A stretch of 64,000 nucleotides of DNA. Origin: Actinomadura graeca. GTDB lineage: Bacteria > Actinomycetota > Actinomycetes > Streptosporangiales > Streptosporangiaceae. Where the stretch lies: positions 6,572,001 through 6,636,000 of the forward strand of contig NZ_CP059572.1 in assembly GCF_019175365.1 (NCBI RefSeq), read 5' to 3'. The notes below the pieces were generated by a model, which did no database searches, was not told the origin of the DNA, and worked only from the letters and a program-made list of their open reading frames with translations. A program made the translations under genes and the position numbers. Positions 46,861 through 56,207 of the stretch are shown one piece after another. The stretch's first letter is position 1; each line of letters opens with the position of its first letter.

Positions 46861-46884
46861 GACGGCGGCCTCGTGGTCGGAGTC

Positions 46885-46906
46885 GATTAGTCCACTCAGA
46901 CTAATC
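46885..46906. promoter_or_regulatory. Candidate PadR operator
   Basis: GATTAGTC-CACTCA-GACTAATC is a perfect 8-bp inverted repeat, 24 bases upstream of the padR start, with related half-sites TAATCCA and TAGTCCA in the next 25 bases. Position and symmetry fit repression of the padR-exporter operon. Confidence 0.7.
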
Positions 46907-46956
46907 CATCCAGACCGCCGCTAGTCCATGTTCTCCCTGCCGATCTGCCGGGCGGG

Positions 46957-47955
46957 TCAGCGGACGGTCTCCACCGCGTTCGCGGCGCCGTTGCGGGTCA
47001 CGTAGTCGCCGATCCGGTCGGCCCGGACGGCGGTGAACAGCTGCCGCACCCGCCCGTCGTCCAGCAGCACGACGCTCTGCCCGTCCTTCATCGCGGGCCC
47101 GTCGACCGGGGCCGTGAGGTACTCCAGCAGCGAGACCCGCGTCAGCCGTCCCGCGAGGCCGCGCAGCGTGCCGGACGAGACCGAGTCGTCCACGGTCACC
47201 GAGCGGGTCGTCGCGCGGAGGAACCGGTCGAGCTTGATCGGGTTGCGGGTGTCCATGGCCTTGTCGGCGAGCGCGTGCAGGAACGCCTGCTGCCGCTTGA
47301 TCCGGTCGAGGTCGCCGGCGGGCAGGTTCCAGCGCTGCCGGACGAAGTCCAGCGCCTCCAGGCCGTTCAGGTGCTGGTGCCCGGCGGGCCAGGTGCGGTC
47401 GTGCATCGGGTCGTGGGTGCGCTTGGTCACGGTCACGTCCACGCCGCCGAGCGCGTCCGTCATCTTCACGAAGCCGCCGAAGTCCAGCGCCGCGTAGTGG
47501 TCGACGCGCACGCCGGTGAGCTGCTCGACCGTGCGGATCAGCAGGGGCGGGCCGCCGTGGGCGAACGCGGCGTTGATCTTCGTCGTGCCGTGCCCGGGGA
47601 CGGCGACCCAGCCGTCCCGGGGAATCGCGATCACCGACACCCGGTCGCCGCGCCCGGACAGGTGCACGAGCATGATCGTGTCCGCGCGGGCGCCCATCGA
47701 GGGCCGGTCGGCGCGCCGGTCGGAGCCGATCAGCAGCCAGTTCTCGCCGCGTCCCGACGCCGGCCGCCCGGCCGAGCCGGGCATCGCGCCCGCGATGCGC
47801 TTGACCTGCCCGTTGTAGGCGCGTTGCAGCAGGAAGGCCCCGCCGCCGAGCAGCAGCAGGGCCCCCAGTGCCAGCCCGCCACAGCCGATCATGACCCGGC
47901 GCCTTCTCCCGCTCTCCAGCATGCGCTCAGCCTGCCCGCGCGTGACCGCCCGCAT
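46957..47955 (-). CDS. LCP family cell-wall glycopolymer ligase
   Basis: I give 332 residues from ATG 47955 (MRAVTRGQAERML); a GTG at 48024 and an ATG at 47922 are also in frame and none has a clear ribosome-binding site. One membrane helix (GCGGLALGALLLLGGGAFLL) precedes the LCP domain: LIGSDRRADRPS, ARADTIMLVHLSG, VIAIPRDGWVAVPGHG, and RQRWNLPAGDLDRIKRQQAF with the conserved arginines. It lacks the LytR_C domain of the LCP gene at 15572. The gene follows a glycosyltransferase gene by 78 bases, consistent with making and attaching a wall polymer. Confidence 0.9.
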   Translation of the reverse strand: MRAVTRGQAERMLESGRRRRVMIGCGGLALGALLLLGGGAFLLQRAYNGQVKRIAGAMPGSAGRPASGRGENWLLIGSDRRADRPSMGARADTIMLVHLSGRGDRVSVIAIPRDGWVAVPGHGTTKINAAFAHGGPPLLIRTVEQLTGVRVDHYAALDFGGFVKMTDALGGVDVTVTKRTHDPMHDRTWPAGHQHLNGLEALDFVRQRWNLPAGDLDRIKRQQAFLHALADKAMDTRNPIKLDRFLRATTRSVTVDDSVSSGTLRGLAGRLTRVSLLEYLTAPVDGPAMKDGQSVVLLDDGRVRQLFTAVRADRIGDYVTRNGAANAVETVR

Positions 47956-48033
47956 GTCACGCAGGCAGGACGGCGGTGAGTCCTTGACGGACCCGGGGTC
48001 CGCCCGTGACCGTTTGCATGCCACCGGCCCCGT

Positions 48034-49041
48034 CTACATGGGTTCTTCTCGCCGCGGAGAGGCCGGAGCCTTGAGCAAAAGCCCGGTCATGCCCTCGAAA
48101 CGTCCGACGGCCTTGTGCAGGTGCCTGCGGGCGTCGGGGACGCGGCCCCGCGCCGCGCTCAGCAGGGCGTCGCCGATCGGCCGGGCCACGACCCTGGTAC
48201 AGGTGAGGACGCCGTAGTGCCGCCGGTAGACGCGTCCGGCGCCGCGTGCCGCGTGGCGTGCCCTCGCCCTGTGGACGGGGTCGGAGGTGTCCGGCTCGTC
48301 AGGGTTGTGCTCGTAGACGCGGATGCCCGGGTCGTAGGTGAGCGTCCGTCCGGTCTTCAGGGCGCGCAGTAGCAGGTCGGTCTCGGCGCCGGACTGCCAT
48401 GGCGTGCCGCAGCCGACGCCGAGGTCCTCGTCGAATCCGCCGGTCGTGCGCAGGAGGTCCGCCCGGAAGAAGCAGGTCTCGGTGCGCGCGTGCGACCAGA
48501 CCGTCCGGGCGTCGATCGGGCACGGCTCGTCGGCGTAGCGCCACTGGGCGCGGTCGCCGTCGCTGGCGAGCAGCCGCCCCGAGACGACGTCGGGACCGCC
48601 CGCCAGGGCGCGCGCCGCGCGGGCCAGGGCGTCGGGCGGGTACCAGGTGTCGTCGTCGGGGAACGCGACGATCCCGGCGGGAGGGGACAGGACGGCCGCG
48701 GGGGCGGGGCCGTCCGCGCGCGGCCCCCGGGGGCGCGCCGCCGCGAGCGCCGTGCGGGCCGGCCGGGCGGACGGTTCCGGGAGGAGGCCGAGGGCGGTGA
48801 GGCCGGCGTTGCGCCCGGCGGACGCGCCGCCGGGGGAGGCGACGCGGCGGATCGCGAGCCGGTCCGAGCGGCGCTCGACGACCGCCGCCGCGCCGGGGCC
48901 CGTGCCCTGGTCGACGACCACGACCTCGTGCGGGGGGAGGGTCTGCCCGGCCAGGGAGAGCAGCAGGCGGTCCAGCAGGCGGGGCCTGCCGGTCGTGGTG
49001 ATGACCACCGCGATCCGCGGCCCGGTGGTTTCGGGTGACAT
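48034..49041 (-). CDS. Family 2 glycosyltransferase
   Basis: A 335-residue GT-A enzyme from ATG 49041 (nine bases after another in-frame ATG). The N-terminal nucleotide-sugar fold starts AVVITTTGRPRLLDRLLLSL, the metal motif is AFPDDDTWYPPDALA, and the acceptor region is ETCFFRADLLRTTGGFDEDL with GAETDLLLRAL. About 35 Ala/Pro/Arg-rich residues (ARPARTALAAARPRGPRADG region) are inserted just before the DDD motif, longer than usual. It probably builds a rhamnan-like or other wall glycopolymer, given the LCP gene downstream. Confidence 0.88.
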   Translation of the reverse strand: MSPETTGPRIAVVITTTGRPRLLDRLLLSLAGQTLPPHEVVVVDQGTGPGAAAVVERRSDRLAIRRVASPGGASAGRNAGLTALGLLPEPSARPARTALAAARPRGPRADGPAPAAVLSPPAGIVAFPDDDTWYPPDALARAARALAGGPDVVSGRLLASDGDRAQWRYADEPCPIDARTVWSHARTETCFFRADLLRTTGGFDEDLGVGCGTPWQSGAETDLLLRALKTGRTLTYDPGIRVYEHNPDEPDTSDPVHRARARHAARGAGRVYRRHYGVLTCTRVVARPIGDALLSAARGRVPDARRHLHKAVGRFEGMTGLLLKAPASPRREEPM

Positions 49042-49147
49042 GCACCACATTCTCGGAGCAGGGCCGGGGCGAACCGGTGGAGCCCGGAACGAGTGTGTCG
49101 CACTGGTTGATGGCGGTTTGGGGTTGATGGTGGTCGGTGGCGGCGGG

Positions 49148-50338
49148 TCAGCCCTGGAGGGCGATCTCCAGGCGGTCCAGCGCCCAGTCGAGGTCCGCGG
49201 GGCTGATGACCAGGGGCGGCGCCAGCCGGATCGTGGTCTCGTGCGTCTCCTTGGCGAGGACGCCGAGCCCCATCAGCCGCTCGCTGACCGGGCGTGCCCT
49301 GCCGGTCAGCTCCACGCCCGCCCACAGGCCGCGCCCGCGCACCTCGCGGACCGTCCCGCCGGGCAGCGCGCCGAGCCGCTCGTGCATGTGCGCGCCCAGC
49401 GTCCGGGAGCGTTCCTGGAACTCGCCGGTCCGCAGCATCGCGACGACCTCGCGGCCGATCGCGCAGGCGAGGGGGTTGCCGCCGAACGTCGAGCCGTGCT
49501 GGCCCGGCTTGAACACCCCGAGGACGTCGCGGTCGGCGACGACCGCGGAGACCGGCATGATGCCGCCCCCGAGCGCCTTGCCGAGGATGTAGACGTCGGG
49601 GACGACGCCCTCGTGCTCGACGGCGAACGTCGTGCCGGTGCGGCCGAGGCCCGACTGGATCTCGTCCGCGATCATGAGGGAGCCGTTGGCCGTGCACAGC
49701 TCCCGCACCGCGCGCAGGAACCCGCTCGGCGGGACGTTCACGCCCGCCTCGCCCTGGATCGGCTCGACCAGCACGCCGACGGTGGAGCCGTCCATGGCGG
49801 CCTTGAGGGCGTCCACGTCGCCGTAGGGGACGGTCCGGAACCCCGGCGTGTACGGGCCGTAGGAGTCCTTGGCGTCCGGGTCGGTGGAGAAGCTGATGAT
49901 CGTGGTGGTGCGGCCGTGGAAGTTGCCCTCGAAGGTGATGATGTTCGCCTGGTCGGCGGGGACGCCGCGGACCTCGTACCCCCACTTGCGGGCGGTCTTC
50001 AGCGCGGACTCCACCGCCTCGGCGCCGCTGTTCATCGGCAGGACCATGTCCTTGCCGCACAGCGCGGCCAGCTCGGTGACGAACGGCCCGAACTGGTCGT
50101 GGTCGAAGGCCCGGCTGACGAGCGTCACCCGGTCGAGCTGCCGCCGGGCGGCCTCGGTGAGGCGGGGGTTGCGGTGCCCGAAGTTGACCGCCGAGTAGGC
50201 GGCGAGCATGTCCAGGTAGCGGCGCCCCTCGACGTCGGTCAGCCACGCGCCCTCGGCGTCGGCTACCACGATCGGGAGGGGGTGGTAGTTGTGCGCGCTG
50301 TGCTCCTCCGACAGCGCTCGCAGCTGCTCGGTCGACAT
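49148..50338 (-). CDS. rocD: Ornithine aminotransferase
   Basis: A 396-residue PLP enzyme of class III. The start matches RocD (HSAHNYHPLPIVVADAEG), followed by NSGAEAVESALKTARKWGY, FEGNFHGRTTTIISFS, DEIQSGLGRTG and the PLP lysine in LGKALGGGIMPVSAV (about 251). It converts ornithine and 2-oxoglutarate to glutamate semialdehyde and glutamate in arginine/ornithine breakdown. GAAAGGAC lies ahead of the start. A divergent Lrp-type regulator gene, 128 bases away, is its likely controller. Confidence 0.95.
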   Translation of the reverse strand: MSTEQLRALSEEHSAHNYHPLPIVVADAEGAWLTDVEGRRYLDMLAAYSAVNFGHRNPRLTEAARRQLDRVTLVSRAFDHDQFGPFVTELAALCGKDMVLPMNSGAEAVESALKTARKWGYEVRGVPADQANIITFEGNFHGRTTTIISFSTDPDAKDSYGPYTPGFRTVPYGDVDALKAAMDGSTVGVLVEPIQGEAGVNVPPSGFLRAVRELCTANGSLMIADEIQSGLGRTGTTFAVEHEGVVPDVYILGKALGGGIMPVSAVVADRDVLGVFKPGQHGSTFGGNPLACAIGREVVAMLRTGEFQERSRTLGAHMHERLGALPGGTVREVRGRGLWAGVELTGRARPVSERLMGLGVLAKETHETTIRLAPPLVISPADLDWALDRLEIALQG

Positions 50339-50466
50339 GCCGTCCTTTCGTCACCCTCGTCGGCGGCCGGGTCCCCGGGGCCGGTCGGGTGGCCGTCGGC
50401 CCACTTCCAGCGTATGTTCGGCATCAAGCGGCGACCAATGACGGAAACCGACTTGGGGGGTGTTAT

Positions 50467-50925
50467 TTGTTGCGTCTTGACGACTTGGACCGTCGGATCG
50501 TTGCACGGCTCCTGGAGGACGGCCGGGCCTCGTACGCGCAGATCGGGGACAAGGTCGGGCTGTCGGCCCCGGCGGTCAAGCGGCGTGTCGACCGGCTCCG
50601 CTCGGACGGTGTGATCAACGGCTTCGCGGCGGTCGTGGACCCCGCCGCGCTCGGCTGGACGACCGAGGCGTTCATCGAGATCTTCTGTACCGGCGCGACG
50701 TCCCCGGAGGAGATCTACTCCAGCGTCCGCGGCCATCCCGAGGTCGTCGCCGCGTACACGATCAGCGGGGACGCGAGCGCCCTGGTGCACGTGCGGGCCC
50801 GCGACATCCAGCATCTCGAGCAGGCCCTCGAACGGCTGCGGCGCGAGGACAACATCACCGCGACGAAGACGGCGATCGTGCTGTCCCGCCTGATCGGCCG
50901 CCCGATCGACGCACCGTCCGACTGA
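50467..50925 (+). CDS. Lrp/AsnC-family transcription regulator
   Basis: This 152-residue regulator starts at a TTG: 50467 is placed 6 bases after GGGGGG, and 50470 is the alternative. The N-terminal HTH (LDDLDRRIVARLLEDGRASY, VGLSAPAVKRRVDRL) is joined to a RAM ligand-binding domain (SPEEIYSSVRGHPEVVAAYT, GDASALVHVRARDIQHLEQA). Divergent placement to rocD is the usual layout for an Lrp-type activator of ornithine or arginine catabolism, so rocD is the expected target. Confidence 0.92.
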   Translation: MLRLDDLDRRIVARLLEDGRASYAQIGDKVGLSAPAVKRRVDRLRSDGVINGFAAVVDPAALGWTTEAFIEIFCTGATSPEEIYSSVRGHPEVVAAYTISGDASALVHVRARDIQHLEQALERLRREDNITATKTAIVLSRLIGRPIDAPSD

Positions 50926-51024
50926 CGCTCGCCTGTCCGGCTGAGGCGCGCCCGTCCGGCGTGCCCTCGCGCGCGTGCCCTCGCCCGGCGTGCCCCCCGG
51001 CGCACGCGGCCGGGCGGTCGCAGG

Positions 51025-51969
51025 TCAGCGTGCCGGACGCGGCGCGTCGGGCAGGGTGACGGGCGCGGCCGGGCCTCGTCCCGCGGCACCCGGCATCGGG
51101 CCCTGCCACGCGGGCGGCGGCGCGTCCGGGGGAAGGACGACGGGTCGCCTCCGCTCGCCCCCTGACGCGACGGGCCGGGACGGCGGTTCGGCCAGGTAGG
51201 CGGGCAGGAGCGCGGCGACGTCGGGCGGCAGCCAGCCCGGCGCGGGCGGGGCGCCCCCCGCGGCGGTGAGGACGGCGCCGGGCCCGGGCCGGTCGTCCGG
51301 GTCGTCGGCCAGGCAGCGCCCGACGAGCCCGCGCAGCTCGTCCGGGCAGCCGGTCAGGTCGTGCGTCCCGTCGCGGAACGGGCTGCGGCCGGTCGCGGCG
51401 AAGTGGGCCACGCCGCCGAGGAGCAGCACGTCGCCGGACGGGACGGGCTCGGCCCCCGCCCCGGCCCAGCCGAGGGCGGAGACGCGCGGCCCGTCCTCGG
51501 TGAGGTGGACGGTGTGGGCCGCGAGGCCGCCGTGGGCGAGGCCGGCGTCGTGGACGGCCCGGATCGCCGCGGCCAGTGCGGCGACCAGCGTCCGCACCGC
51601 CGCGACGGGCAGCGGCCCGGTCTCGGCGACCGCGCGCTCCAGCGTGGGACCGGGGACGTGGTCGGTCGCGGCCCACGCGCCCGTCTCGTCGGCGTGCCCG
51701 TCGAACACCGCCGTGAGGTAAGGCCCGCGGACCCGCCGCGCGGCGGTGATCCGCGCCCTGAGGCGGTCGCGGAGGGCGGCGTCGTCCGCGAGCCGCGACG
51801 GGAGGCGCGTGATCGCCAGCCGCCGCCCGCTCTGCGTCGTGGCCAGGTACGCCCGGCCGCCGCGGAGCCGCGCGAGCACGCGGTAGCCGCCGATCAGCGC
51901 GGGGTCGCCCGGCCGGAGCGGCTCGTACGCGGGCGGGGCGGCGGGGGACTGCGCGGCGGGGGACTGCAT
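51025..51969 (-). CDS. Ser/Thr protein kinase-like protein, predicted pseudokinase
   Basis: A 314-residue protein whose layout follows the Hanks kinase fold ([18 protein letters not shown], then [12 protein letters not shown], then [18 protein letters not shown], then [20 protein letters not shown]), but every catalytic site is changed. The ATP lysine position reads LAITRLP, the HRD loop is AHGGLAAHT, and DFG is SALGWAG. The C-terminus is Pro/Ala-rich with no membrane helix. It is therefore probably a scaffold or phospho-binding pseudokinase. It is transcribed alone, divergent from the RraA-like gene. Confidence 0.8.
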   Translation of the reverse strand: MQSPAAQSPAAPPAYEPLRPGDPALIGGYRVLARLRGGRAYLATTQSGRRLAITRLPSRLADDAALRDRLRARITAARRVRGPYLTAVFDGHADETGAWAATDHVPGPTLERAVAETGPLPVAAVRTLVAALAAAIRAVHDAGLAHGGLAAHTVHLTEDGPRVSALGWAGAGAEPVPSGDVLLLGGVAHFAATGRSPFRDGTHDLTGCPDELRGLVGRCLADDPDDRPGPGAVLTAAGGAPPAPGWLPPDVAALLPAYLAEPPSRPVASGGERRRPVVLPPDAPPPAWQGPMPGAAGRGPAAPVTLPDAPRPAR

Positions 51970-52085
51970 GGCGGCCTCCTGGGAGCCGGGCCGGGTGCGG
52001 CGGCCTCGGTCGTAGGAGCCTAACGTCCGGGATGCTGGGGCGGTGCCCGACTGTGCCGGAATGCCGGGAAGTAGGGTGCGTGACC

Positions 52086-52565
52086 ATGGATGTCGGGACC
52101 GCTGACCTCATCGACGACTTCGGGGACGAGCTGCGCAGCTGCGAGACGCAGTTCCGGCAGTACGGGGCGCGCGTCGCGTTCGCCGGGCCCGTCTCCACCG
52201 TGCGCTGCCACCGCGACAACGGGCTCGTGAAGCGGGTCCTCAACACGCCCGGCGACGGCCGCGTCCTCGTCGTGGACGGTGCCGGGTCGCTCGCGTCCGC
52301 GCTGATGGGCGACATGATCGCGGCCTCGGCGGTGCAGAACGGCTGGGCCGGCGCGGTGATCCACGGCGCCGTCCGGGACGTGGCGGCGCTGCGCGGGATG
52401 GACCTCGGCGTGAAGGCGCTCGGGTCGAATCCGCGCAAGAGCGCCAAGGACGCCGCCGGGGAGGTGGACGTGCCGGTCTCGTTCGGAGGCGTGGAGTTCC
52501 GGCCAGGCGACTGGCTCTACAGCGACGAGGACGGCATCGTCGTGGCGGGCCGGAAAGTGCGCTAA
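52086..52565 (+). CDS. rraA: RraA-family protein
   Basis: A 159-residue protein from ATG 52086, with TAGGGT (52072-52077) eight bases upstream; a GTG at 52080 is possible. The family pattern is clear: [77 protein letters not shown] and the closing [13 protein letters not shown]. RraA proteins either inhibit RNase E or act as 4-hydroxy-4-methyl-2-oxoglutarate aldolases; sequence alone does not separate these roles here. Confidence 0.92.
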   Translation: MDVGTADLIDDFGDELRSCETQFRQYGARVAFAGPVSTVRCHRDNGLVKRVLNTPGDGRVLVVDGAGSLASALMGDMIAASAVQNGWAGAVIHGAVRDVAALRGMDLGVKALGSNPRKSAKDAAGEVDVPVSFGGVEFRPGDWLYSDEDGIVVAGRKVR

Positions 52566-52703
52566 AGGCGTCCTGAAAAGGAGAGATTCTCCCCTTCTGG
52601 GCGGTTCATGCCAGGCCGATCCGTGCAAGGTCGTACAATTCGGCCGTTGTCCGGCAGAACGGCTTGTCTCTACTTTCTCGGCAACGACTGAGACAGGAGA
52701 GAC

Positions 52704-54773
52704 ATGCGCGCCAAGAAGACTCTGTTGGTGCCCGCGGCGGCGATGGTGCTGGCCGCGGGACTCGCGGTCAGCCCGGCCGCCGCGCAGGTGAGACCTCCGA
52801 TCCCGAAGCCCACCGCCAACCCGTGGCAGATGCGGCACTGGCCGCAGACGCAGCCCTGGCAGCGTGGCCAGCGGTCACGGGTGCTCCCGATGGACGCGCC
52901 GCGTCCGCTCGACCCCCAGAACTATGAGCTCCCCGACACCATGACCTGGGACGACTACAAGGCGGTCCCCGGGACGACATGGTCCGACCCGGCCCGCAAG
53001 GGGTCGGTGAAGAACTTCAAGGGCGCGCTGGTGCTGGTCGACTACAGCAACCAGCCGTTCGTGGTGACACAGCCGAAGAACTCCTCGATCTTCGGCAACC
53101 CGACCGTGACCAGCGACGTCCCGCGCTCGGAGGTCGCCAAGTTCTACCAGGACTTCCTCAACAAGCCGCAGAAGCTGAACAACGGCCACACCATCCACGA
53201 GTACTGGATGGAGGACTCCGGCGGCCGGTACGGCGTGGACCTCACGGGATTCGGCGCGTACAAGATGCCGGCCAAGGACCACGAGTACGGTGTGGACGGC
53301 ATGCAGGGCGGCTCGGGCTGCCCGTCCGGCGACACCTGCCAGCGCGATCTGCGCCGCGACGCGCGCGCCGCCTGGGTCGCCGCCGTCGGCGAGGCCGAGG
53401 CCAAGAAGTACGACTTCGTCTTCTACCTCAGCGCCGGCCAGGACGAGTCGTCCACCTGGCAGGAGTTCGGCCAGATGAAGTTCACCACGCAGCAGGACGT
53501 GCCCGCCGCGTGGGGTTCCGGCGACTCCCGGCTGCCGAACTGGGTGAAGACCCGGTACGTGCCCTGGACGTCCTGGCAGGCCGGCTCCACGTTGTGGCCG
53601 GACGCCGTCAGCGGCAGCTCCATCCAGGCCGAGAGCTCGGGCATGGGCGTCTTCGCCCACGAGTTCAGCCACATCCTGGGCATCGGCGACAACTACAACA
53701 ACCCGTACGGCGTCCCGGCGCGCCGCGACTACAGCGGCCCCTGGGAGATGCTCAGCCGCGGCACCTTCAACGGCCCCGGCGGCCCGCACAGCCGGTGGAT
53801 GATCCCGGCGACGGGCGGCGCCTCGATGGGCGCGCAGCACATGCTGCGCAACAAGCTCAAGCTCGGCATCATCGACACGGGCAAGGTGCTCCAGCTCGAC
53901 CGGGACACGATCCGCTCCTCCGGCACCCTCGTCGCGAAGATCACCGCACGCGCCGTCGAGCCCGGCAAGGGCGGGCTGTCGGGCATCAACCTGAAGTTCG
54001 GCTCGGGCGGTGACAAGAGCCCGGGCTGCAACACCTCCAGCGACCCCCTGTGCGACGGCGACGCCCAGCACAAATACGACAACTACACGATCGAGGTCGT
54101 CGACCGGATGGGCTTCGACTCCTTCACGACGGACTCCGGGGTCCTGCTGGCCAAGACCAAGAACGCGGACGACGCGCCGTTCATCTGGGTCAAGGACGCC
54201 AACCCGCAGGACATCGACAAGGTCGACTTCGTCCGGCCGGACGGCACGCCGCAGAAGATGACGATCGGCGACTACCGGCAGCTCTCGGACGCGCTTTACC
54301 ACGCGGGCACCGACTCCGGCAGCGAGTACGAGTACGTCGACAAGGAGAACCGGCTGCACTTCTACGTCCTCGACCTGGCCCGCGACGCCAAGGGCGTGCT
54401 GTCGTACACGGTCGCGATCCGCTCCCTGGACGGCGCGGGCTCCCAGCGCCGCGGCGTGAAGGTCGGCTCCGGCGAGGCGGCCCCCGGTGACGGCGGCTGG
54501 GCCAAGTGCACGCTGGACCTCCAGAACACCGGCACGGGCGGGACCGGCTACTACGGCTCCGACGTGTTCCGCCTCAAGGCCGACGTGACCGGCAAGGGCT
54601 GGACGGCCTGGCTGCCGAACGCGCTGGCGACCGCCACCGCGCAGGGCACCACGAAGGTGGACGTCTGGGCCAAGGCGGGCCCGGGCGCCGACCCCAAGTC
54701 GGAGCTGCGGCTGACGGGGACCTCCGAGAGCGACCCGTCCCAGACCGCCTCCGGGACGTGCCGCCTTCCCTGA
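52704..54773 (+). CDS. Secreted M6-type metalloprotease
   Basis: A 689-residue exported protease. GGAGAGAC precedes ATG 52704; the signal peptide has basic RAKK, a hydrophobic stretch (LLVPAAAMVLAAGLAV) and SPAAA before the mature protein. The zinc motif HEFSH is at about 319-323 in GVFAHEFSHILGIGDNYNN, as in immune-inhibitor-A-like M6 proteases. A long C-terminal region (about 400-689) looks like beta-sandwich binding domains with cysteines. TACAAT at 52634 may be the -10 box. It probably digests external proteins during mycelial growth. The perfect hairpin at 54789-54832 ends the transcript. Confidence 0.9.
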   Translation: MRAKKTLLVPAAAMVLAAGLAVSPAAAQVRPPIPKPTANPWQMRHWPQTQPWQRGQRSRVLPMDAPRPLDPQNYELPDTMTWDDYKAVPGTTWSDPARKGSVKNFKGALVLVDYSNQPFVVTQPKNSSIFGNPTVTSDVPRSEVAKFYQDFLNKPQKLNNGHTIHEYWMEDSGGRYGVDLTGFGAYKMPAKDHEYGVDGMQGGSGCPSGDTCQRDLRRDARAAWVAAVGEAEAKKYDFVFYLSAGQDESSTWQEFGQMKFTTQQDVPAAWGSGDSRLPNWVKTRYVPWTSWQAGSTLWPDAVSGSSIQAESSGMGVFAHEFSHILGIGDNYNNPYGVPARRDYSGPWEMLSRGTFNGPGGPHSRWMIPATGGASMGAQHMLRNKLKLGIIDTGKVLQLDRDTIRSSGTLVAKITARAVEPGKGGLSGINLKFGSGGDKSPGCNTSSDPLCDGDAQHKYDNYTIEVVDRMGFDSFTTDSGVLLAKTKNADDAPFIWVKDANPQDIDKVDFVRPDGTPQKMTIGDYRQLSDALYHAGTDSGSEYEYVDKENRLHFYVLDLARDAKGVLSYTVAIRSLDGAGSQRRGVKVGSGEAAPGDGGWAKCTLDLQNTGTGGTGYYGSDVFRLKADVTGKGWTAWLPNALATATAQGTTKVDVWAKAGPGADPKSELRLTGTSESDPSQTASGTCRLP

Positions 54774-54788
54774 ACGACCATCTGAACA

Positions 54789-54832
54789 GCGGCGGCCGCC
54801 GTCACGGAGCCACACGTGACGGCGGCCGCCGC
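54789..54832 (+). terminator. Terminator after the M6 protease gene
   Basis: A perfect 18-bp stem (GCGGCGGCCGCCGTCACG and complement) with an 8-base loop, 15 bases after the stop. It is the strongest hairpin in the window. Confidence 0.85.
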
Positions 54833-54961
54833 GCGTCCGGGACGCCCGCGGGAGGCGGCGGGCCGACACGCGCCACGTAATGATCATTTCTAGGTAAGCT
54901 GCCCGTCCGCAGGCGCTATCGGCGGCGGTAAAAGGGTGCGTCCTGGGCTACGTTACGAATC

Positions 54962-56191
54962 GTGACGATATCGCAGCGCAGAGCAACCGGGATCCGCAGG
55001 CCGTGCGTCGTGGTCCTCGTGGCCGCGGTCTCCGTGGCCGCCCTGCTCGCCGCGGTCCCGGGTGCCGCCCGCGCGGGATCCGCACCGGCCGGCAGTGCCG
55101 CCGCCCCGCGGACGTCCGACGCCGACCTGCGCCGTGGCCCCGACCTCGGCGGCCCCGTGCGCGGGCTCGACGGCAGGCTCCGGCGCAGTGGCGTCGACGC
55201 CGTGATCGGCTCCGCGGGGCAGCGCAGGCTCGGCGGCGGCTGCGGACGTGCGGCGGGCGTCCCGGCCGGTTCCCTCGTCCACTGCTGGGACCGGGAGGAC
55301 TCCGTCACCCGCACGTGGGTCCCGCAGGGCGTGACGGGCATCTCCGACGCCGTCGACGACGAGCGGTGGAGCGGCGGCGGCCGCCCGCTGCTGGTGTCGT
55401 GGCACGACAAGGGCAGCACCCGGGTCACGTTCGTCAACCCCGACCGGCGCTCGTACCGGCACGTCCTGCTCGTCGAGCCGGGGACGCGCGGCGGGCGGCC
55501 GACGTTCGGCGACATCGACGTCCACGCCGGCGGTATCGCCTGGTTCGGGAACAGGCTGTACGTGGCGGACACGCGGCGCGGGGTGCGCGAGTTCGACATG
55601 AGGCAGATCTACGACCTGGCCGCGAGCAGGGCGGGCTCCACCGAGCACGAGGACCGGATCGGGCTGCACGGCGGGAAGTACTACGGGCACGGCTTCCGCT
55701 ACGTGCTGGCGCAGACGGGGAGCTGGCTCTACGCCCGGGGCGGCGCCGGTCCCCGGTGCCGGGGCGCCGGGCCGCTGCGCACGTCCTGGCTCTCCATCGA
55801 CCGGACGACCTACCGCCCGGTGCTCATCGCGGGCGAGTACTGCCGTCCGTCGGCCCCGCGCGGCCGGGTCGTCACCTGGCCGCTCAGCGGCCTGACCGGC
55901 GGCGCCTCCCACGTCCGCGCCGACTGGATCGCGCTCCTGCCCGATGACAAGATCCAGGGCGGTGTCCGCACGCACGGCCAGTGGTGGTTCACGCACAACC
56001 GGGGCACGCGGCGCGGGCAGCTCCTCACGGCGTACCGCGACTGGGACGAGTGGGGCGGCGTGCGGCGGATGACGATCTCCCACGGCCCGGAGGACCTGTC
56101 CTGCTACCGGGGGCAGGGCCGCCTCTGGACGGTCGCCGAGCACGCCCACCGGCGGGCGCTCTACGGCCTGCCCGCGCGCTCCTGCTACTGA
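54962..56191 (+). CDS. Secreted protein of unknown function
   Basis: This encodes 409 residues from GTG 54962. TACGTT (54949-54954) seven bases upstream suggests a leaderless transcript. The signal peptide is clear (RRPC, then VVVLVAAVSVAALLAAVPGA, ARA). The mature protein has several beta-rich segments (VHAGGIAWFGNRLYVADTRR, GVREFDM, WFTHNRGTRRGQLLTAY, GPEDLSCY) spaced as in a beta-propeller, plus six or more cysteines. I recognise no catalytic motif. It is a single-gene unit ending 16 bases from the convergent exporter gene. Confidence 0.8.
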   Translation: MTISQRRATGIRRPCVVVLVAAVSVAALLAAVPGAARAGSAPAGSAAAPRTSDADLRRGPDLGGPVRGLDGRLRRSGVDAVIGSAGQRRLGGGCGRAAGVPAGSLVHCWDREDSVTRTWVPQGVTGISDAVDDERWSGGGRPLLVSWHDKGSTRVTFVNPDRRSYRHVLLVEPGTRGGRPTFGDIDVHAGGIAWFGNRLYVADTRRGVREFDMRQIYDLAASRAGSTEHEDRIGLHGGKYYGHGFRYVLAQTGSWLYARGGAGPRCRGAGPLRTSWLSIDRTTYRPVLIAGEYCRPSAPRGRVVTWPLSGLTGGASHVRADWIALLPDDKIQGGVRTHGQWWFTHNRGTRRGQLLTAYRDWDEWGGVRRMTISHGPEDLSCYRGQGRLWTVAEHAHRRALYGLPARSCY

Positions 56192-56207
56192 CCGCGCGCC
56201 GGGACGC

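Noticed and set aside
52570..52600. Terminator after rraA (AAGGAGA-GAT-TCTCC)
   Set aside because: The stem is short and imperfect; not supported strongly enough to list.
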